From Frisingicoccus caecimuris (lineage in GTDB: Bacteria; Bacillota; Clostridia; Lachnospirales; Lachnospiraceae), in contig NZ_SLXA01000011.1 of the NCBI RefSeq assembly GCF_004340975.1, positions 1-64,000 on the forward strand: a stretch of 64,000 bases of DNA. The letters run 5' to 3'. The notes below the pieces were generated by a model, which was not told where the DNA came from, ran no database searches, and saw only the letters and a list, made by a program, of their open reading frames with translations. The position numbers and the translations under genes are program-made. Shown here one piece after another: positions 23,775 to 33,125 of this stretch (position 1 is its first letter; every line of letters starts with the position of its first letter).

Positions 23775-24740
23775 ATGGCAGCAAATGAAAAAGATATGCT
23801 GATGAAAGCCGACCATGTAAAAGTATATTTTAAAGGAAAAAATAAGCGTTCCGGCACGGTAAAGGCCGTGGACGATATCAGTTTTGAGATCATGCGGGGG
23901 GAGACCTTCGGCGTTGTAGGCGAGAGCGGCTGCGGAAAAAGTACTCTGGGACGTACATTGATTCGTCTTTTGAAGCCAACGGACGGACATATTTATCTGG
24001 AAGGGCAGGATATTGCAACACTGAAAGGTGCGGAACTTAAGCAGATGCGGAAAAAGGCGCAGATTATTTTTCAGGATCCGTCCGCCTGCCTGAATCCGAG
24101 AAGAACGGTAAAACAGATTCTTATGGAGCCTTTTGAAATCCATCAGATGGGCGGGCAGATGGACGTAGACGCCCGTATTATGGAACTGCTTCAGCTGGTA
24201 GGTTTGGATTCCTATCATTTGAGCCGGTATCCTCATGAACTTTCCGGTGGACAGAAACAGCGGATCGGTATTGCCAGAGCTCTGGCACTGGAGCCGGATA
24301 TCATTATCTGTGATGAGGCGGTATCGGCACTGGACGTATCCGTACAGGCTCAGGTGCTGAATCTTTTGCAGGAACTGAAAGAAAAACTGGGATTGACCTA
24401 TTTTTTTATCTCTCACAATCTGAATGTGGTTTATCAGGTCAGTGACCGGGTTGGTGTTATGTATTTGGGGAAAATGGTGGAAATTGCTGCATATGATCAG
24501 TTATATGAAAAACGGTATCATCCATATACGGAAGCGCTTCTCTCAGCAATTCCCCAGGTGGGACAGGAGACCGGAAAGAAAAGAATCCATCTGGAAGGTG
24601 AAGTCCCAAGTCCTTCAAATCCACCGTCAGGCTGCCGGTTCCATACACGATGTCCAAAGGCCTGTGATAAATGCCGGGAAGAAGTGCCGGAATTAAAGGA
24701 AATAGAGACCGGACATTTTGTTGCCTGTCATTTGTATTAA
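23775..24740 (+). CDS. dppF: Oligopeptide/dipeptide ABC transporter ATP-binding protein (DppF/OppF)
   Basis: The second ATPase subunit, 321 residues. Walker A GESGCGKST, Q-loop FQDPSACLNPRRTV, signature LSGGQKQRI, Walker B IIICDEAVSALD and FISHNLNVV are intact. The C-terminal Cys motif GCRFHTRCPKACDKC is present. AAGGAGG is 9 nt before the ATG and overlaps the end of dppD. It pairs with DppD to drive the BC permease. Confidence 0.95.
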   Translation: MAANEKDMLMKADHVKVYFKGKNKRSGTVKAVDDISFEIMRGETFGVVGESGCGKSTLGRTLIRLLKPTDGHIYLEGQDIATLKGAELKQMRKKAQIIFQDPSACLNPRRTVKQILMEPFEIHQMGGQMDVDARIMELLQLVGLDSYHLSRYPHELSGGQKQRIGIARALALEPDIIICDEAVSALDVSVQAQVLNLLQELKEKLGLTYFFISHNLNVVYQVSDRVGVMYLGKMVEIAAYDQLYEKRYHPYTEALLSAIPQVGQETGKKRIHLEGEVPSPSNPPSGCRFHTRCPKACDKCREEVPELKEIETGHFVACHLY

Positions 24741-24764
24741 CAGAGTGATTTGCCGGGAATCCGG

Positions 24765-24793
24765 TTGGAATATAGATGATTCTCCAGTATACT
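24765..24793 (+). promoter_or_regulatory. Internal sigma-A promoter for the substrate-binding protein
   Basis: TTGGAA (24765-24770), 17-nt spacer, TATACT (24788-24793), 33 nt before the dppA ATG. It would allow higher expression of the binding protein than of the ATPases. Confidence 0.7.
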
Positions 24794-24826
24794 GGATGGA
24801 TTATAAAGGAAAAAGGAGGAACTATT

Positions 24827-26464
24827 ATGAAAAAGAAATTTATGGCCATGACGTTGGGTCTGGTTATGGCGCTCAGTCTTGTTGCCTGCGGCGGCGGAAG
24901 TGACAGCGGCAGTTCTACAACAAAAGAGACGGCGGCTGCTGAAAGCGGAGACAGCACAAATACTGGTTCAAATACCGTTGTTGTGGCGATGGGCGCTGGA
25001 TTTTCCACCCTTGACCCGGGATATACTTATGAAAAGTATCCACCGGTAATCATCAATGCGTGTTATGAAACCTTATTTAAATTCTATGACAATGAAGGTG
25101 CAGCAGAACCATGTCTTGTCGATACCTATGAGTTTAGTGGAGATGCTATGACATTGACAGTAACTCTGAAAGATGGCATCACATTTGCAAGCGGTAATCC
25201 GATGACATCTGCTGATGTTTTATTCAGCATCAATCGATGCAAGAATCTTCAGGGCAACCCATCGTTCATTTGTGATACGATTGAAAGCATGGAAGCTCCG
25301 GATGAAAAAACAGTTGTATTTCATCTGACACAGCCGGACAGTGCTGTCTTGTCAAAGCTGACTTATAGTGCTACGGCGATTCTTGACAGTGAAGTAGTTA
25401 AAGCAAACGGCGGAACAGATGCCGAAGATGCGGCTGCTACAGATACAGCTCAGGCATATCTGGATACGACCAGTGCAGGTTCAGGCATGTATGTTATGAC
25501 CAGCTATACACCGGATGAAGAAGTTGTTCTTGAGAAAAATCCGAATTACTGGGGTGAGGCAACAAATGTCGATAAATACATTATTAAGATCCAGCCGGAT
25601 TCCAATACTCAGATGATGACCCTTTCTACAGGCGATATCGATGTGGCTATGAACATGACAGATGATACAATGGCAGAACTGGCCGGAGCTGAAAATGTTG
25701 AAATAATCAATGGAGCAACGAAGACCGTCGGTTTTGTCATGATGAATATGAATGAGGAGTACGGCGGACCGGTATCGGATCCAAATGTTCAGAAAGCGAT
25801 TCGTAAAGCAATTGATTATACAGGAATCCAGACCATTATCGGAGAAGGTACACTGACACCATACTCCATTATTCAGTCTGGTTTTATGGGAAGCAAAGGT
25901 GAAAGAGATGCAGATTACACCAATCTGGAAGAAGCAAAAGCATTGCTCGCTGAGGCCGGATACCCAGATGGCTTTGATGTTGATCTGACTGTATGTGATC
26001 TGGATATGGAAGGCGTTGTTCTGACAGACCTGGCACAGAAAGTAAAGGATGATCTTTCCCAGATTGGCATCAATGTAAATATTGTATCTCAGCCTTGGGC
26101 TGCCGGATACGGAGACGATTACCGTGATGGTAAACTTGGATTTACGGTGATGTACTGGGGCGTAGATTATAATGACCCGAATGCTCAGTTAGAGTTCCTT
26201 CCGGGCGCCAGTGTTGGTCTGAGAGCCGGATGGACTGCTGAAATGGCTCCTGAACTTGCTGGCTTATATCAGGAAGCAATGAAGGCAACAGATAATGACG
26301 CACGTATTGTTGTTCTGGAACAGATTCAGGATATGACTTATGAAGATGGTCCATTTATCATGATCGCACAGGCACCGGCGCATATCGGTTACAACACCAG
26401 ACTGGAAGGTGTTGCGATTTCTGACCCATATGCTTTGGATCTGACATTGATTCATATTAAATAA
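24827..26464 (+). CDS. dppA: Peptide ABC transporter substrate-binding lipoprotein (DppA/OppA family)
   Basis: A 545-residue extracellular lipoprotein (SBP family 5). The signal peptide ends in lipobox LVAC with Cys21; a Gly/Ser/Thr-rich tether follows. The mature part starts VVVAMGAGFSTLDPG and has the family features TLKDGITFASGNPMTSADVLFS and YWGEATNVDKYIIKI. AAGGAGG lies 7-8 nt before ATG 24827; the upstream in-frame ATG (24776) overlaps the promoter. It binds oligopeptides or dipeptides; the exact ligand cannot be read from sequence. Confidence 0.95.
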   Translation: MKKKFMAMTLGLVMALSLVACGGGSDSGSSTTKETAAAESGDSTNTGSNTVVVAMGAGFSTLDPGYTYEKYPPVIINACYETLFKFYDNEGAAEPCLVDTYEFSGDAMTLTVTLKDGITFASGNPMTSADVLFSINRCKNLQGNPSFICDTIESMEAPDEKTVVFHLTQPDSAVLSKLTYSATAILDSEVVKANGGTDAEDAAATDTAQAYLDTTSAGSGMYVMTSYTPDEEVVLEKNPNYWGEATNVDKYIIKIQPDSNTQMMTLSTGDIDVAMNMTDDTMAELAGAENVEIINGATKTVGFVMMNMNEEYGGPVSDPNVQKAIRKAIDYTGIQTIIGEGTLTPYSIIQSGFMGSKGERDADYTNLEEAKALLAEAGYPDGFDVDLTVCDLDMEGVVLTDLAQKVKDDLSQIGINVNIVSQPWAAGYGDDYRDGKLGFTVMYWGVDYNDPNAQLEFLPGASVGLRAGWTAEMAPELAGLYQEAMKATDNDARIVVLEQIQDMTYEDGPFIMIAQAPAHIGYNTRLEGVAISDPYALDLTLIHIK

Positions 26465-26483
26465 TCGGTTGTTCTGGTTTTAC

Positions 26484-26507
26484 GGGACCGGCTTTATTGC
26501 CGGTCCC
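26484..26507 (+). terminator. Hairpin after dppA
   Basis: GGGACCGGC / GCCGGTCCC around TTTATT with no T-tract. It probably stabilises dppA mRNA or causes partial termination before the permease genes. Confidence 0.5.
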
Positions 26508-26626
26508 GGTGAAAACCGGGAGGATGAGGAAAAACAGGTATTACCGTGAACAGATATCGCAAAAAAAATTTTCGGAGATATTGCTGACGAAAATATCTGT
26601 AAATGAAAAAAGAAGAGGGGTATCAT

Positions 26627-27646
26627 ATGGAGCGACTAAAATTTATAGGAAAGAGATTAGTGTATTTAGTGATCATGCTGATTGGCGTTGCTACTTTGGT
26701 CTTTATTCTCACCAAGATGGTTCCAGGAGACCCGGTGACGGCTAATCTGAGTCAAAGAGCCCTGGGGGACCCGGAGATCGTGGCGGCCTATAAGGCAAAA
26801 TACGGGCTGGATCAGCCAATTTATGTACAGTATGTAAAGTATATCCAGAACTTGTTAAAGCTTGATCTGGGGACATCCATCCGGACAAATAAACCGGTGC
26901 TGGATGAGTTATCCCGGTGCTACCCGGCGACCATTGAACTGGCTTTGTTTGCCATTGTCATTGCTGCAATCCTGGGTATTTTATTCGGTATCATTTCTGC
27001 CATCCGGAGGAATAGTGTCATCGATCAGATTGTTCGTGCAATTTCGGTAACCGGGGTCAGTATTCCCAGCTTTTGGTTTGCCCTTCTGGTGCTTTATTTT
27101 GTATATTACAAATTGCATCTGCTGCCTGGTCCGGGGCGGCTCAGTAATTCTTTCTCAGCACCGGCCACTGTGACAGGCATGTATGTCATTGACAGTCTTA
27201 TAGAAGGAAATATTCCAAAGGCGTTGGATGCGATCAGTCATTTGATTTTGCCGGGAACCGTTCTGGCGGCATTTACAATGGGGCTGATCACACGGACGAC
27301 CAGATCCAATCTTCTGGATGTTATGTCTACGGATTATATCCGGACAGCCAGAGCGAAGGGCCTTGGAAGAACAGGGTTGATCATGCGCCATGCCCTGGGC
27401 AATGCGTTGATTCCTGTGCTGACAGTCATCGGTCTTGGACTTGGTAATCTGCTTGGCGGTATGGTTCTGGTTGAAACGATTTTTAACTGGCCGGGAGTGG
27501 GGCAGTTTGCCTATGAGTCGGTTTTATCCAATGATTTTCCGGCGATTATCGGTGTGGCTCTTTTGATTGCACTGAATTATATGATCATTAACACAGTCGT
27601 GGATATTTTATATGGTGTTATTGATCCGAGAGTGAGGTGCAACTAA
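26627..27646 (+). CDS. dppB: Peptide ABC transporter permease DppB
   Basis: A 339-residue membrane permease with six helices. It starts MERLKFIGKRLVYLVIML and has the EAA loop (RTARAKGLGRTGLIMRHALGN) that docks to the ATPases. The periplasmic-side loop ends in the usual GLDQPIYVQYVKYI segment. ATG 26627 follows GAGGGG at a suitable distance; the ORF extension upstream (from 26603) is rejected. The stop codon TAA overlaps the dppC start by one base. Confidence 0.95.
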   Translation: MERLKFIGKRLVYLVIMLIGVATLVFILTKMVPGDPVTANLSQRALGDPEIVAAYKAKYGLDQPIYVQYVKYIQNLLKLDLGTSIRTNKPVLDELSRCYPATIELALFAIVIAAILGILFGIISAIRRNSVIDQIVRAISVTGVSIPSFWFALLVLYFVYYKLHLLPGPGRLSNSFSAPATVTGMYVIDSLIEGNIPKALDAISHLILPGTVLAAFTMGLITRTTRSNLLDVMSTDYIRTARAKGLGRTGLIMRHALGNALIPVLTVIGLGLGNLLGGMVLVETIFNWPGVGQFAYESVLSNDFPAIIGVALLIALNYMIINTVVDILYGVIDPRVRCN

Positions 27647-28482
27647 TGTTACGTTCGCTGAAAAAAATGTTTAAATCAAATTATTTGTTTACATTGGGTG
27701 TTATCATCTGTCTGGCATGGATCATTGCTGCTATTCTGGCACCGGTCATCGCTCCTTACGATCCGGTGGTACAGGATCTGACAGCTCGTCTGCAGGCGCC
27801 GTCTGCACAGCACTGGTTTGGAACGGACAACTTTGGACGTGATATTTTCAGCCGTGTTATTTACGGTGGAAGATATTCTCTGCTGGCCGGCTGTCTGACC
27901 GTTGTCATTGCCGGAGCCATCGGAACTTTCTATGGTGCCGTTGCCGGATACGTAGGCGGACAGGTGGATAATGTGATGATGCGTCTTTCTGAGATGATAT
28001 TGTCCTTCCCGTCATTGATTCTGGCAATGATCATTAATGCAGTCATGGGCTCCAATCTTTTTAATACCATGTTTGCGCTGGTTATTGTTGCCTGGCCGAC
28101 GTATGCCCGTTTGATGCGAAGTGTGGTTTTGAGTGTGAAAGAAAATGAATATGTGACGGCATCGGAAGCTCTGGGAGCATCAAAGATACGAATTCTGATG
28201 AAAGAGGTTATTCCGAACAGTATCACTTCTGTATTGATCATGGCAACGACGGATATCGGCAATCAGATTCTGATGTTCTCAACGCTGAGCTTTTTGGGAC
28301 TTGGTTCCGCACCTCCGACACCGGAATGGGGCATGATGGTATCCGACGGTGTGGATTACTTTAATAAATTCTGGGTGGCTGGTTTTCCGGGACTTGCCAT
28401 TTTCACAATGGCTGTGGGAGCCAACTTTATTGGTGACGGTTTAAGGGATCTGCTTGATCCAAAACTCAGAAAACAGTTTTAG
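27646..28482 (+). CDS. dppC: Peptide ABC transporter permease DppC
   Basis: A 278-residue permease, partner of DppB. It has an N-terminal helix, the OppC-type segment APSAQHWFGTDNFGRDIFSR and the EAA motif (EYVTASEALGASKIRILMKEVIPN). ATG 27646 follows GAGGT by 7 nt and shares its A with the dppB stop (TAATG), so translation is coupled. It is followed by peptidase genes. Confidence 0.95.
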   Translation: MLRSLKKMFKSNYLFTLGVIICLAWIIAAILAPVIAPYDPVVQDLTARLQAPSAQHWFGTDNFGRDIFSRVIYGGRYSLLAGCLTVVIAGAIGTFYGAVAGYVGGQVDNVMMRLSEMILSFPSLILAMIINAVMGSNLFNTMFALVIVAWPTYARLMRSVVLSVKENEYVTASEALGASKIRILMKEVIPNSITSVLIMATTDIGNQILMFSTLSFLGLGSAPPTPEWGMMVSDGVDYFNKFWVAGFPGLAIFTMAVGANFIGDGLRDLLDPKLRKQF

Positions 28483-28506
28483 ATGAGATAAAAGGAGCAT
28501 ATTCAG

Positions 28507-29583
28507 ATGAAACAAAACAGAGTGGACCGCATTTTTGCGGCTTTAAAAGATATGGGACTGACACAGATGCTGATTGTGGACCCGATGTCCATTTACTATC
28601 TGACAGACGTGTTTGTGGCGCCTTTTGAACGTTTTTATGGTCTTTTACTCCGGGGCGACGGAAAACATGCTTTTTTCCTGAATAAGTTGTTTACCGTGCC
28701 GGAAGAGGTCGGCGTGGAAAAGGTATGGTATTCCGACACGGATCCGGCGATGGAAATGGTTGCAAAGTATGTGGATAAAGAAGCGCCTCTGGGCGTGGAT
28801 AAAGAGTTAAAGGCAAGATTTCTACTTCCTTTGATGGAAATGGGGGCAGCGAAAGGTTTTGTCAACGCTTCTCTGGCTGTGGATGAGACAAGAGGTGTAA
28901 AGGATAATGAGGAGCAGGAAAAAATGCGGTTATCCTCTCACATTAATGATATGGCCATGGCTGAATTTAAAAAACTGATTCATGAAGGCATTACCGAAAA
29001 AGAGGCAGCAGACCAGATGATGCAGATTTATTTAAATCTGGGTGCGGATGGATTTTCTTTTGAACCGTTGGTTGCCTTTGGAGCGAATGCGGCCGATCCC
29101 CATCATGCGCCGGATGATACAATGGTAAAACCAGGTGATGCGGTATTATTTGATGTGGGGTGTATTAAAGATGGCTATTGCTCGGATATGACCCGGACAT
29201 TCTATTTTAAAGAGGTGAGTGAGATACACCGACATATTTATGATACGGTGCGGAGTGCCAATGAGACAGCTATTTCAAAAATTAAACCGGGCGTTTTGCT
29301 GTGTGAGCTGGACAAGACGGCGAGAGATCTGATCGATGCCGAAGGCTATGGTCCAAACTTTAATCATCGTCTGGGACATTTCATCGGCCTCAGTGAACAT
29401 GAGTACGGCGATGTGTCCTCAACAAATCAGAACAGGGCGGTGCCGGGGATGATTTTTTCCATTGAGCCGGGGATATATCTGACCGGAGATACGGGCGTTC
29501 GGGTGGAAGACCTGGTGCTTGTGACGGAGGATGGATGTGAGGTCCTCAATCATTATTCCAAAGAACTTGAGATTATTGGCTAA
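28507..29583 (+). CDS. M24-family Xaa-Pro aminopeptidase/dipeptidase
   Basis: A 358-residue cytoplasmic metallopeptidase with an N-terminal creatinase-like domain (about 1-125) and a C-terminal pita-bread domain. The metal ligands are visible as [18 protein letters not shown] (two Asp), [13 protein letters not shown] (His), SIEPGIY (Glu) and RVEDLVL (Glu). Its place after a peptide importer suggests it cleaves imported Pro-containing peptides. AAAGGAG lies before the ATG. Confidence 0.93.
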   Translation: MKQNRVDRIFAALKDMGLTQMLIVDPMSIYYLTDVFVAPFERFYGLLLRGDGKHAFFLNKLFTVPEEVGVEKVWYSDTDPAMEMVAKYVDKEAPLGVDKELKARFLLPLMEMGAAKGFVNASLAVDETRGVKDNEEQEKMRLSSHINDMAMAEFKKLIHEGITEKEAADQMMQIYLNLGADGFSFEPLVAFGANAADPHHAPDDTMVKPGDAVLFDVGCIKDGYCSDMTRTFYFKEVSEIHRHIYDTVRSANETAISKIKPGVLLCELDKTARDLIDAEGYGPNFNHRLGHFIGLSEHEYGDVSSTNQNRAVPGMIFSIEPGIYLTGDTGVRVEDLVLVTEDGCEVLNHYSKELEIIG

Positions 29584-29595
29584 GGAGTGAACGGG

Positions 29596-30168
29596 ATGCA
29601 TCCGATTGCAACATTACATATGAAGAACGGTAAAAAGATTGTCATTGAGCTTTTACCGGAATCAGCGCCGAATACGGTGAACAGTTTTATTTATGTGGCT
29701 TCAAAAGGTTATATGGACCACCATGCCATTGAACGGATTGTTCCGGGAAACTGGGTGGATATCAGTTATACGGCTTTTGGAAGGAAAGAATGCCAATATT
29801 TGATTCCAAATGAATTTGAATTAAATCCTCAGATCATTCCTCTGGATTCCCATCCGGGGGTCGTTGCCATGGGAGGTTATGGAGAAGCCGGGCTGGCCAG
29901 CTGTGAGTTCTTTTTCCCGCTTCGGGACTGCCCGGAGCATAAGGGTACCTATCCGGTATTTGGCAAAGTTCTGGAAGGTATGGAGGAGATTTATCGGTTG
30001 GAAAAGGTGGACACGGTTCCGGTTTCGGATTTTCCGATTGCCGGAGTGGAAGTCAATCGTCCGGTAGAGCCGCAGATCATCGAAAAAGTTGAATTGGAGC
30101 TTTTTGGTCAGACCTATCCGGAGCCGGTACGCGTTTCGAATCCGGAACTGCCGCCGTGCTGGAAATAG
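29596..30168 (+). CDS. Cyclophilin-type peptidyl-prolyl isomerase
   Basis: A 190-residue cyclophilin-like protein without a signal peptide. It starts HPIATLHMKNGKKIVIEL, then PESAPNTVNSFIYVASKGYMDHHAIERIVPGNW, the N-terminal core of the family, and ends with GTYPVFGKVLEGMEEI. The usual GGD core is altered (VDISYTAFGRKE), so catalysis or ligand may differ. AAGGAG is 8 nt before ATG 29596; GTG 29587 is the longer alternative. It is 12 nt after the peptidase gene, and cis-trans isomerisation of prolyl bonds fits the Xaa-Pro peptidase. Confidence 0.88.
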   Translation: MHPIATLHMKNGKKIVIELLPESAPNTVNSFIYVASKGYMDHHAIERIVPGNWVDISYTAFGRKECQYLIPNEFELNPQIIPLDSHPGVVAMGGYGEAGLASCEFFFPLRDCPEHKGTYPVFGKVLEGMEEIYRLEKVDTVPVSDFPIAGVEVNRPVEPQIIEKVELELFGQTYPEPVRVSNPELPPCWK

Positions 30169-30201
30169 TATCTGAAGGCCAGATGGGATAAAAATTTATA
30201 C

Positions 30202-30230
30202 TTGAAAAATGAAATAAAGGGTGGTAATAT
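30202..30230 (+). promoter_or_regulatory. Sigma-A promoter followed at once by a terminator
   Basis: TTGAAA (30202-30207), 17-nt spacer, TAATAT (30225-30230). Transcription would start near 30237, about 16 nt before the terminator hairpin at 30253. Confidence 0.6.
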
Positions 30231-30252
30231 AAACCCGTAGATAAAAATAAAG

Positions 30253-30290
30253 AACCTGATTTCCCGAAAGGCCGGGAACTCAGGTTTTTT
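30253..30290 (+). terminator. Terminator/attenuator before the ParB-like gene
   Basis: AACCTGA...TTCCCG pairs with CGGGAA...TCAGGTT, followed by a six-T tract. It lies between the promoter and the next gene. Confidence 0.82.
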
Positions 30291-30319
30291 GTATTTTGGC
30301 GACAGGAGATGTTAGAGCG

Positions 30320-30694
30320 GTGAGACAGAGATATTATTTTGCGACTGACAACGGTATGCTGATCTGGGATGTGGATTCGATGCTGAAAGCGATTGAGAAT
30401 AATCCGAAAGATTTTGAACTGCGTCTGGTAGACACAGACGTTCTGTTACGGGAGAATCAGGATGCTGCGGTCAATGAAACCTACGCCATGGAAACAAATC
30501 TGGAGAAACCCTGTGTTCTGGCAGAAGTGGGCAAAGACCATTATCTTTTGCTGGACGGTAATCACCGTTTGAGAAAGGCTGTCCGGGAAAAGCTTTCATG
30601 CATAATCTGTTATTGTCTCAAGGAGGAACAGCACCAGAAATATATCGAGCACTACCGTCCAAAAGAATATGAAAGAGTTATGGCTGGATATTAA
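30320..30694 (+). CDS. Small ParB/sulfiredoxin-fold protein
   Basis: A 124-residue cytoplasmic protein. The motif YLLLDGNHRLRKAV (about 75-88) is the ParB-N/Srx signature (DG-N-H-R). A preceding segment (VDTDVLLREN) resembles the fold's first strands. The closing part is rich in charged residues. Start: GTG 30320, 11 nt after AGGAG; TTG 30296 is a longer alternative. No ParA or DNA-binding domain is attached, so a role in CTP binding or phosphate transfer is inferred only from the fold. No partner gene is adjacent; trp genes follow on a separate promoter. Confidence 0.65.
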   Translation: MRQRYYFATDNGMLIWDVDSMLKAIENNPKDFELRLVDTDVLLRENQDAAVNETYAMETNLEKPCVLAEVGKDHYLLLDGNHRLRKAVREKLSCIICYCLKEEQHQKYIEHYRPKEYERVMAGY

Positions 30695-30707
30695 GAGACA
30701 AAAAAGA

Positions 30708-30736
30708 TTGACATTTGAAATCGACGGGAGTATACT
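30708..30736 (+). promoter_or_regulatory. Sigma-A promoter of the trp operon
   Basis: Perfect TTGACA (30708-30713), 17-nt spacer, TATACT (30731-30736). Confidence 0.9.
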
Positions 30737-30744
30737 TTATAACT

Positions 30745-31049
30745 GTAAACTGATAAAGAAAAAACCGATGAACGAGAGAAGTAGTTGGAGAAAGATATCC
30801 CAGAGAGCTGCGGATGGTGGGAATGCAGTATATTGGAATTCAATGAATGGACTCGTGAGGGCAGGCTGAAACAAGGGCAGCGGATACGCAGAAAGGCTGT
30901 TGGAGTAGGTGCTGACGGGGACCTTGACCGTTACCAGCAGGGAGCATATGTTAGTATGTTTAAGAGCGGGCGCATTGCGTCAATTTGGGTGGTACCGCAG
31001 AGGTTTCAGACTTTTGTCCCTTAGAGAAGAGGGATGAAGGTCTTTTTTT
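30745..31049 (+). promoter_or_regulatory. Tryptophan T-box riboswitch with terminator
   Basis: About 300-nt leader between the promoter and trpE. Stem I contains GGTGGGAATGCAGTA and the specifier loop GAATGGACTC, with codon TGG (30848-30850) for Trp. The T-box proper, GGGTGGTACCGCAG, is at 30987-31000, with UGGU (30990-30993) to pair the acceptor end of uncharged tRNA. A terminator stem AGACTTTTGTCCC / GGGATGAAGGTCT (31008-31043) plus seven or eight T follows. Uncharged tRNA-Trp should favour the antiterminator and switch on trp synthesis. Confidence 0.95.
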
Positions 31050-31072
31050 ATACAAAGAAAGGAGCTAAAAAT

Positions 31073-32533
31073 ATGATACGTCCGGAATGTGAACAGATTT
31101 TATCACTGGCGAAGGATTATCCGATCGTACCGGTGTGCAGAGAAATATATGCCGATATGATGACGCCGATATCCATACTGCTTCGGCTGTCCGCCATCAG
31201 TCAGAGATATTATTTACTTGAAAGTGTGGAAGGCGGAGAGAAATGGGGACGTTACTCCTTTCTCGGATATGACCCGGTGATGAGGGTGTGCTGTAAAGAT
31301 GGAAAAGTAAAGATCGAATCGGAAGATGGAACGGAAACAGTGGAAACAATGAAACCGCTGGAAGTTCTTCGGAATATATTAAAGCGGTACAGAGCGCCGA
31401 AGCTCCCGAACATGCCGCCCTTCACCGGCGGATTCGTCGGGCATTTTTCTTACGGAATGATCGGCTATGCGGAGCCTACATTGAAATTAAAGAGAGGCGA
31501 CTTTGAAGATTACGATTTTATGATGTTTGACAAGATCATAGCTTATGATCATTTGAAACAAAAGATTGGTCTGATCGTTCATATGAAAACAGACCGGTCC
31601 ATGGAAAATTATGGCAGGGCCATGGCAGAACTTCAGAAAATGACAGATTTGATACGGTCCGTCGGTGAATTGCCGGAATATAAAGCAGATAAAAACGTAC
31701 ATTTCACCTGCAATCAGACAAAAGAAGAGTTCTGCGGGATGGTGAATCGGGCAAAACAATATATTTATGACGGTGACAGCTTCCAACTTGTGGTTTCCAG
31801 ACGATTTGAGAGTGAATACAGGGGCAGTCTGATAAATGCCTATCGGGTGCTTCGGACAACAAATCCGTCTCCCTATATGGTTTATATGAAAATGGATGAT
31901 AAAGAGATCATGAGTACGTCACCGGAGACGCTGGTGCGTTTGGAAAACGGGCGGCTCATCACCTTTCCTGTCGCCGGTTCCCGGCCAAGAGGCGCTACGC
32001 CGGAGGAAGATAAAGCTTTGGAAGCCGAACTGCTGGCTGATGAAAAGGAACTGGCAGAACACAATATGCTGGTGGACTTGGGAAGAAATGATCTGGGACG
32101 TATCTGCCGGTTGGGCTCGGTGGAGGTAACGGAATATAAGCAGATTCACAAATATTCCAGAATCATTCATATCTGTTCCCAGGTGGAGGGAGATATCCGG
32201 GAAGAATATGACAGTCTGGATGCCATCGAGTCGGTGCTTCCGGCCGGAACTCTTTCCGGAGCTCCGAAAATTCGGGCCTGCGAGATTATTGACGAACTGG
32301 AAAAGACGCCGAGGGGGATTTACGGAGGAGCCCTTGGCTATCTGGATTTTACGGGAAATATGGATACCTGTATTGCTATCCGCATGGCTGTGAAGAAAGG
32401 ACAAAAAGTCTATGTTCAGGCCGGCGCCGGGATAGTGGCCGACAGTGTGCCGGAAAACGAATATGAAGAGACGGCGAATAAAGCTGGCGCTGTTATTCGG
32501 GCTATTCAAAATGCAGGGGAGGTGGATGTGTAA
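31073..32533 (+). CDS. trpE: Anthranilate synthase component I
   Basis: A 486-residue subunit that converts chorismate and ammonia to anthranilate. The N-terminal segment includes PISILLRLSA, probably the Trp feedback site (LLES), and the C-terminal chorismate-binding domain has SPETLVRL, PVAGSRPRGAT, HNMLVDLGRND and AGTLSGAPKIRA. AAAGGAG is 10 nt before ATG 31073. First gene behind the Trp T-box; the operon holds all seven genes. Confidence 0.97.
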   Translation: MIRPECEQILSLAKDYPIVPVCREIYADMMTPISILLRLSAISQRYYLLESVEGGEKWGRYSFLGYDPVMRVCCKDGKVKIESEDGTETVETMKPLEVLRNILKRYRAPKLPNMPPFTGGFVGHFSYGMIGYAEPTLKLKRGDFEDYDFMMFDKIIAYDHLKQKIGLIVHMKTDRSMENYGRAMAELQKMTDLIRSVGELPEYKADKNVHFTCNQTKEEFCGMVNRAKQYIYDGDSFQLVVSRRFESEYRGSLINAYRVLRTTNPSPYMVYMKMDDKEIMSTSPETLVRLENGRLITFPVAGSRPRGATPEEDKALEAELLADEKELAEHNMLVDLGRNDLGRICRLGSVEVTEYKQIHKYSRIIHICSQVEGDIREEYDSLDAIESVLPAGTLSGAPKIRACEIIDELEKTPRGIYGGALGYLDFTGNMDTCIAIRMAVKKGQKVYVQAGAGIVADSVPENEYEETANKAGAVIRAIQNAGEVDV

Positions 32534-33099
32534 TGCTTCTTTTAATTGATAATTATGACAGCTTTTCCTATAATCTGGTCCAGATGGCCGGAAGTATCCG
32601 GCCGGATATCAAAGTGGTGCGGAATGATGCAATGACAGTGGAAGAGGCATTTGGGATGAAGCCGTCCCACATCATTCTTTCACCGGGGCCGGGTCATCCG
32701 AAGGCAGCAGGCATCTGTGAAGAACTTGTCAAAAAAGCTGCCGGCACGATGCCGATTCTCGGGGTATGTCTTGGACATCAGAGCATTTGCGAAGCCTTTG
32801 GCGCGGAGATCGCTCACGCCAGGTATTTGATGCACGGGAAGCAGAGCCGGATTCGAATATCAAATGAAAATCCAATATTTAAAGGTCTGGACCGGGAGGA
32901 AGCTGTGGCACGATACCATTCCCTGGTGGCGGCGCCGGAGACTATGCCGACTTGTCTGGAAGTGATCGGCGAAGATGCACAGGGAGAAATTATGGCGGTG
33001 GCCCATCGGGAATATCCCATCTTTGGACTTCAATTTCACCCGGAATCCATTTTAACGCCCCACGGACGGCAAATAATGGAAAACTTTTTGAGCTTATAG
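32533..33099 (+). CDS. trpG: Anthranilate synthase glutaminase component
   Basis: A 188-residue class I glutamine amidotransferase supplying ammonia to TrpE. It has the oxyanion strand SPGPGHPKAAG, the nucleophile in GVCLGHQSI (Cys about 79) and the His-Glu pair in FHPESILTPHG. It is a stand-alone domain, not fused to trpD. The start codon overlaps the trpE stop (TAATG). Confidence 0.96.
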   Translation: MLLLIDNYDSFSYNLVQMAGSIRPDIKVVRNDAMTVEEAFGMKPSHIILSPGPGHPKAAGICEELVKKAAGTMPILGVCLGHQSICEAFGAEIAHARYLMHGKQSRIRISNENPIFKGLDREEAVARYHSLVAAPETMPTCLEVIGEDAQGEIMAVAHREYPIFGLQFHPESILTPHGRQIMENFLSL

Positions 33100-33125
33100 A
33101 GGATGAAGGACAGGAGGTTATATTT

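Noticed and set aside
30669-31024. Two ORFs of 66 and 79 codons between the ParB-like gene and trpE
   Set aside because: They lie inside the T-box leader, whose conserved RNA motifs explain the sequence.
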